A DNA stretch of 9,879 bases from an uncultured Curvibacter sp. (GTDB lineage Bacteria > Pseudomonadota > Gammaproteobacteria > Burkholderiales > Burkholderiaceae): contig CAMLNH010000070.1 of the NCBI GenBank assembly GCA_946481355.1, forward strand, positions 1 through 9,879, read 5' to 3'. Under the pieces are notes generated by a model. It saw only the letters and a list, made by a program, of their open reading frames with translations. It was not told the origin of the DNA and searched no databases. Shown here piece after piece: positions 6,037 to 9,879 of the stretch. The translations under genes and the position numbers were made by a program. Every line of letters starts with the position of its first letter. Within the stretch, counting starts at the first letter, position 1.

Positions 6037-7275
6037 ATGAATCTGCGAGTTCTCATCATCACGATGACGGTGTTGGCCGTCATCAGCGATGCCATCCTCA
6101 TCCCGTTCTACCCACAGTTCTTCAGCGCACGGTACGGCGTCGAGAGTCCCGTTCATGTGGGCGCCTATGTGGCCGCCATCTCCATTGCCGTCATGTGCAC
6201 GCTGCCCTTCTGGGCACGCGTGGCGCGGCGCGTCGAACCCGTGCATCTGCTGGTCTACACCCAGTTTGCAGCGGGCTCCTTCAGCCTGCTGAGCGACCGG
6301 GCGCCCACGGTGGAGGTGTATTGGGTGCTCTCGATGCTGATGTTCATGTGCAAGAGCAGCTACCTGCTCATGTACCCGTACCTGATGCGACTGACACCCA
6401 AGGACCAGCACGCGGCCACCATCGGCGTGCTGTCGGTGGTGGTGCACTTTGGTGCCATTTTCGGGGCGGTGGTCGGCGGATTTGTTCTTCAGACCTGGGG
6501 GCCGCGCGCCAGCATCCTGGCCATGGCCGCGGGAGACTATTTCCAGATGCTGGTGTGCCTCTACCTGATCCTCAGTGGCCAGTTCGTGCGCGTCAACACC
6601 GGAGAGCACGCCCGGACCAAGGTCGCGCAAGCACACCCCGCGGGGCTGCTGGCGCGGTTGCCCATCCTGAAGCTGGCGCTGGTGATGCTGATGTTCGACT
6701 TCAGCGCCTACCTGATCCGACCGTTTTTCGCCCTGTACTGGCAGGCGACGACCGGCAACGACAGCGAGCTGGTGTCCGGCATGGCATTCGCCATTCCGGG
6801 TGTGGTGGCCATCGTGGCGCTGCGATTGCAGGCCTGGATCCGGGCACGCGGCGGGCACCTGCCTGACCACACCCTGGGCAATCTGCTTTTGGGTGCCGTC
6901 GGGCTGTTGTTGCATGCAGCCAGCGACCCGATGCTGATCGTGCTGGGGCGGGTGCTGTACGGCTGGGCCTTCTTCCAGATCATCGTCAAGCTGGAGGTCA
7001 ATCTGTTTCGCCTGTCCACGCCCCAGCGCTATGCGAACGATTACGCCATCACCAACTTCTTTCAGAACATGGGGGTGTTGCTGTCCTCGTTCGCCGCTGG
7101 CGCCATCGTCAAGCACCACGGGCTCCATGTGCCGTTCTTGCTGGCGGCCGCCGGCTTTGTGCTCACCGCGCTGCTGGACCGCCTGATCCTCAAGGTGCCC
7201 AGTGCAGGCCACGTCGTGCCGGACGCCGAGAAAACCCTTCCGTCCCCCCTTGAGGAGCCTGTCCGTGTTCACTGA
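6037..7275 (+). CDS. MFS transporter, probable siderophore exporter
   Basis: A 412-residue inner-membrane protein with about 12 hydrophobic segments and a central hydrophilic loop at about 181-210, the usual layout of the major facilitator superfamily. The first segment is MNLRVLIITMTVLAVISDAILIPFY, and a FWARVARRVEP sequence after the second helix occupies the place of the MFS loop 2-3 motif. Being inside a siderophore biosynthetic operon suggests export of the finished siderophore, the role of AlcS in Bordetella and LbtB in Legionella. Import of the ferric complex or precursor cannot be excluded from sequence. ATG 6037 is preceded by GAGGTG (6025-6030), which overlaps the hydroxylase stop codon, so an upstream extension of the frame is rejected. 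The 3' end overlaps the acyltransferase start by 11 bases. Confidence 0.88.
   Translation: MNLRVLIITMTVLAVISDAILIPFYPQFFSARYGVESPVHVGAYVAAISIAVMCTLPFWARVARRVEPVHLLVYTQFAAGSFSLLSDRAPTVEVYWVLSMLMFMCKSSYLLMYPYLMRLTPKDQHAATIGVLSVVVHFGAIFGAVVGGFVLQTWGPRASILAMAAGDYFQMLVCLYLILSGQFVRVNTGEHARTKVAQAHPAGLLARLPILKLALVMLMFDFSAYLIRPFFALYWQATTGNDSELVSGMAFAIPGVVAIVALRLQAWIRARGGHLPDHTLGNLLLGAVGLLLHAASDPMLIVLGRVLYGWAFFQIIVKLEVNLFRLSTPQRYANDYAITNFFQNMGVLLSSFAAGAIVKHHGLHVPFLLAAAGFVLTALLDRLILKVPSAGHVVPDAEKTLPSPLEEPVRVH
7252..7257 (+). promoter_or_regulatory. Ribosome-binding site that fixes the acyltransferase GTG start
   Basis: GAGGAG lies seven bases before GTG 7265 and within the end of the MFS gene. It gives a protein of normal family length and makes the longer upstream frame unnecessary. 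Confidence 0.8.
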
Positions 7276-7870
7276 TGCGCCGCACCGCCGCGCCAGCGCG
7301 CTGGCCCGTCCCTACCGCGATGAGACAGGCTTCGTCTTTCGACTGCTGCGCATTCCTGAGGACATCCCCATGTTGCACCGCTGGTTCACCCAGCCGCGTG
7401 CCGCGTTCTGGCTGATGCAGGACAAGACCGAGTCGGACGTTCGCGAGGTGTACCAGCGAATGATGGATTCCGGCTCCGCAACCGCCTACATCGGATGGCT
7501 TGATGAGCAGCCGGCCTTCCTCGCCGAATGCTACGACCCGGCGCAGGATCGGATCCGCGCTTTCTACAGAGTGCAGCCCGGTGACCTGGGCATGCACATC
7601 TTCATTGCACCGCCAACACGTTGTGTCGCCGGTTTTTCCCGCACCGCGTTTCACGCCCTGATGCGCTTCATGTTCGAGCACCTCGGTGCGCAGCGCATCG
7701 TCGTGGAGCCCGACGCCACCAATCACAAGGTCCACGCCTTGAACCGCTCGGCAGGTTTTGTCTACGACCGGGATGTCGCATTCCCCGAGAAGATCGCAAG
7801 CCTTGCCTTCTGCACCCGACGAGACTTTCAACAGGCCACGGCCGCCACCCAGGAGGAACTCCACTCATGA
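7265..7870 (+). CDS. GNAT-fold siderophore acyltransferase (AlcB/IucB/RhbD family)
   Basis: A 201-residue cytoplasmic acyl-CoA-dependent N-acyltransferase that would acylate the hydroxylamine made by the neighbouring hydroxylase, giving the hydroxamate iron ligand. The acyl donor is acetyl-CoA in aerobactin-type and succinyl-CoA in alcaligin/desferrioxamine-type pathways; the synthetase type here favours succinyl. Family signatures are FRLLRIPEDIPMLHRWF (25-41), FLAECYDPAQDRI (85-97), PGDLGMHIFIAPP (105-117) and VVEPDATNHKVHALNRSAGF (146-165), the last covering the usual CoA-binding region of the fold. The GTG start is chosen from its ribosome-binding site. The gene overlaps the MFS gene by 11 bases and the synthetase by four (ATGA), consistent with translational coupling. 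Confidence 0.92.
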   Translation: MFTDAPHRRASALARPYRDETGFVFRLLRIPEDIPMLHRWFTQPRAAFWLMQDKTESDVREVYQRMMDSGSATAYIGWLDEQPAFLAECYDPAQDRIRAFYRVQPGDLGMHIFIAPPTRCVAGFSRTAFHALMRFMFEHLGAQRIVVEPDATNHKVHALNRSAGFVYDRDVAFPEKIASLAFCTRRDFQQATAATQEELHS

Positions 7871-9744
7871 ACGTCACCATTGCCCAACAGCTCGCGCAAG
7901 ACCCCGCGCTGTTTGCTTCCCACCTGAACCCGCAGGTCTGGGCAGAGGCCAACCGCCTGTTGTTGCGAAAGGCCATTTCGGAATATGCCCACGAGCTGAT
8001 CGTCGAGCCCGAGCTGCTGCAGCCTGTCCAGTCGGGTTTTGCGCTGTACCAGCTGTTCTCGGACGATGGCACGGCCCGCTATCAGTTCGAGGCCCAGCGC
8101 CTCGCTCTGCGCCATTGGCACATCAAGCCGGAGAGCATCCGCAAGCAAGTCAATGGTGCTGATCAGCCGCTGGATGCGCTTCAGTTCATCATCGAATGTC
8201 GTCAGCGCCTGGGGATTCGCGATGATCTGCTGCCGATCTATCTCGATGAAATCAGCAGCACCCTGTTTGGCGGCGCCTTCAAGCGCATGAAGGCCGACGC
8301 GCCCACCAGCGCTCAGTTGGTGGAGGCCACCGACTTCCAGACCATTGAAGTGGCGATGACCGAAGGCCATCCGGGGTTTGTCGCCAACAACGGGCGGCTC
8401 GGTTTCACGGCCGCCGACTACCGCGCTTACGCGCCGGAGGCCGGCTCGCCGGTTCGCATGATCTGGCTGGCCGTGCACAAGGACCACGCCGCCTTCTCCA
8501 GCATCTCCAGGCTCAGCTACGAACAGCTGCTGGCCGAGGAACTCGGTCAGGACACGGTGGAGGGCTTTGTCCGCGAAGTGGCGGCCCTGGGCGTGGACCC
8601 GGCGGATTACCACTTCATGCCTGCTCACCCATGGCAGTGGTTCAACAAGCTGTCGATTGCGTTTGCAGGTTATGTGGCCCGGCGCAAGATCATCTGCCTG
8701 ACCTACAGCCAGGACCACTACATCGCCCAGCAGTCGATCCGCACCTTCTTCAACACGAGCGACCGCAGCAAGCGCTACGTCAAGACCTCGCTGTCCATCC
8801 TGAACATGGGATTCATGCGCGGACTTTCGCCCTATTACATGTCGGGCACGCCGGCGATCAACGAGTTCATCAAGGACCTGGTGGCGGGTGACGACTTCCT
8901 GCGCGAAAACGGCTTCACCATCCTTCAGGAGGTTGCCTCCATCGGCTTTCGCAACCACTACTACGAGGCTGCGATTCCCGTCGACACGCCGTACAAGAAG
9001 ATGTTTTCAGCCCTTTGGCGTGAAAGCCCACTGCCGTTGCTGAAGCCGGGTGAGCGCCTGATGACCATGGCCGCCCTGCTGCATACGGACAGGAACGGCC
9101 AGGCCGTGTTGCCGGAACTGATCCGACGATCTGGTCTGGGCACGGTCGCGTGGTTGCACCGCTACCTGAGGTCGTACCTGACGCCGCTGCTGCACTGCTT
9201 CTACAAGCACGACCTGACCTTCATGCCGCATTGCGAGAACCTGATCCTCGTGCTCGACCGATACGTGCCGGTGCGCGCGATCATGAAGGACATTGCGGAG
9301 GAGTGCGCCATTCTTGATGTCGACGCCAGGGCGCGGCTGCCGGAGCGTGTTCAGCGGCTCGCGGTGGATGTGCCGGACCATTTCAAGCTGCTGGGCATCT
9401 TCATCGATGTGTTCGACGGTGTTTTTCGTCACATCAACCAGGTGCTGGTGGAAAACGGCTGTTGCCGCGAGGACGACTTCTGGCGCGCAGTGGCCGACTG
9501 TGTGTGCGACTACGAGGACGCACATCCGGATCTGGCCGAAAAATTCGCCCACTACGACATGTTCGTGCCCGAGTTCCTTCACTCCTGCCTGAACCGCCTG
9601 CAGCTCGGCAACAACGTTCAGATGGTGAACCTGGCCGATCCGGCGTCCAGCCTGAAGATGGCCGGCAACCTCGTGAATCCGATCGCCGGCTTGCGGCGAC
9701 TTGCCGCTGCTCGGATCGAACCGGTCGAAGAAAGTCTGGCATGA
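7867..9744 (+). CDS. NRPS-independent siderophore synthetase (IucA/IucC family, AlcC/DesD-like)
   Basis: A 625-residue ATP-dependent synthetase that adenylates a carboxylate and condenses it with an amine. It most resembles type C enzymes (AlcC, DesD, PubC), which join and macrocyclise N-hydroxy-N-succinyl-diamine units. Motifs include EGHPG at 166-170 followed by FVANNGRLGF, HPWQW at 254-258, KTSLSILNMGFMRGLSPYYM at 306-325 (nucleotide and substrate binding in the family), FYKHDLTFMPHCEN at 445-458, and a C-terminal FhuF-like end with NNVQMVNLADPASS (582-595) and NPIAG. Full length compares well with AlcC (about 620). ATG 7867 has AGGAGG at 7851-7856 and overlaps the acyltransferase stop. 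The conserved turn usually written HGEN or HGQN reads HCEN here (C456). The final product cannot be read from sequence alone. Confidence 0.94.
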   Translation: MNVTIAQQLAQDPALFASHLNPQVWAEANRLLLRKAISEYAHELIVEPELLQPVQSGFALYQLFSDDGTARYQFEAQRLALRHWHIKPESIRKQVNGADQPLDALQFIIECRQRLGIRDDLLPIYLDEISSTLFGGAFKRMKADAPTSAQLVEATDFQTIEVAMTEGHPGFVANNGRLGFTAADYRAYAPEAGSPVRMIWLAVHKDHAAFSSISRLSYEQLLAEELGQDTVEGFVREVAALGVDPADYHFMPAHPWQWFNKLSIAFAGYVARRKIICLTYSQDHYIAQQSIRTFFNTSDRSKRYVKTSLSILNMGFMRGLSPYYMSGTPAINEFIKDLVAGDDFLRENGFTILQEVASIGFRNHYYEAAIPVDTPYKKMFSALWRESPLPLLKPGERLMTMAALLHTDRNGQAVLPELIRRSGLGTVAWLHRYLRSYLTPLLHCFYKHDLTFMPHCENLILVLDRYVPVRAIMKDIAEECAILDVDARARLPERVQRLAVDVPDHFKLLGIFIDVFDGVFRHINQVLVENGCCREDDFWRAVADCVCDYEDAHPDLAEKFAHYDMFVPEFLHSCLNRLQLGNNVQMVNLADPASSLKMAGNLVNPIAGLRRLAAARIEPVEESLA

Positions 9745-9879
9745 GCCTGGACATGCGACCGGGGGACGAGGCAGCGACCGATGGCGTGTCGAGCACCCCG
9801 TGGTCGTGTGCACCCGATCCCGATCCCGATCCCGATCTTGCTCGCGTGTTGCACATGGTCAGATGCATCGTGCCGACGC
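9741..9879 (+). CDS. Start of an unidentified downstream gene of the siderophore operon (3' truncated by window)
   Basis: The ATG at 9741 overlaps the synthetase stop codon (ATGA) and the frame stays open to the window edge, giving 46 residues: MSLDMRPGDEAATDGVSS, then a Pro-Asp repeat, then LARVLHMVRCIVPT. I do not recognise it. The start is mostly polar and probably unstructured up to residue 32, so a family domain may begin after that. The four-base overlap indicates translation in the same operon. Genes often found at this place in related loci include siderophore-iron reductases, AlcD-like proteins or a second synthetase; none is supported by the visible residues. The ribosome-binding site is weak (GAAGAAAG). 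An internal ATG at 9753 is a possible alternative. Confidence 0.6.
   Translation, partial: MSLDMRPGDEAATDGVSSTPWSCAPDPDPDPDLARVLHMVRCIVPT
9813..9836 (+). repeat. Four tandem copies of CCCGAT
   Basis: Bases 9813-9836 are four perfect 6-bp repeats. They are in register with the frame beginning at 9741 and encode (Pro-Asp)4. Change in copy number would lengthen or shorten the N-terminus without shifting the frame. Confidence 0.9.

Noticed and set aside
4680..6101. Long minus-strand open frame (473 codons) opposite the hydroxylase gene
   Set aside because: High-GC coding DNA often leaves the opposite strand open. The translation is a low-complexity Val/Gln/His-rich sequence with no recognisable family, while the + strand has clear FAD and NADPH motifs.
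5938..7272. Long minus-strand open frame (444 codons) opposite the MFS gene
   Set aside because: The translation is rich in His, Gln and Gly with no domain pattern, and it mirrors an obvious multi-helix membrane protein on the + strand.
7621..7866. Upstream extension of the synthetase frame into the acyltransferase gene
   Set aside because: The extension encodes Arg/His-rich shadow sequence, and ATG 7867 has a strong AGGAGG and the family-typical N-terminus.
1..9879. tRNA or rRNA genes, CRISPR arrays, insertion sequences, attachment sites or phage genes
   Set aside because: No clover-leaf-like or rRNA-like sequence, no spaced repeats, no transposase or integrase frames and no terminal inverted repeats were seen on reading the window.

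Overview
The window looks like a chromosomal iron-acquisition locus of a high-GC Gram-negative bacterium. The GC-rich codon use, the FecI/FecR/TonB-receptor trio and the AlcA/AlcB/AlcC-type enzymes suggest a betaproteobacterium, probably Burkholderiales. That placement is an inference from protein resemblance, not a database match. All genes I can support lie on the + strand.

Layout: (1) 1-272, the 3' end of a gene resembling the C-terminus of Rieske-type ring-hydroxylating oxygenases. (2) 273-361, an intergenic region with a Fur-box-like sequence and a possible sigma70 -10 element. (3) 362-2108, a FecI-family ECF sigma factor followed by a FecR-family anti-sigma regulator. (4) 2233-4620, a TonB-dependent siderophore receptor with an N-terminal STN signalling domain. 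(5) 4713-9744, four closely packed genes: an amine/amino-acid N-hydroxylase (AlcA/IucD/RhbE family), an MFS transporter, a GNAT-fold siderophore acyltransferase (AlcB/IucB/RhbD family) and an NRPS-independent siderophore (NIS) synthetase of the AlcC/DesD type. (6) 9741-9879, the start of another gene, overlapping the synthetase stop codon and cut by the window edge.

How the genes would work together: the hydroxylase N-hydroxylates a diamine or amino acid, the acyltransferase acylates the hydroxylamine to a hydroxamate, and the NIS synthetase joins or cyclises the units. The MFS protein probably exports the product, and the receptor takes the ferric complex back up. Loaded receptor would signal through its STN domain to FecR, which releases or activates the sigma factor. 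Fur would repress the sigma gene when iron is plentiful.

The most notable non-coding signal is a two-part sequence found twice with identical spacing, at 981-1019 just before the anti-sigma gene and at 2153-2191 just before the receptor gene. I read these as promoters for the FecI-type sigma factor. No clear promoter lies in the 92-bp gap between receptor and hydroxylase, so biosynthesis may depend on the receptor promoter. The locus would then couple an alcaligin-style pathway to cell-surface signalling.
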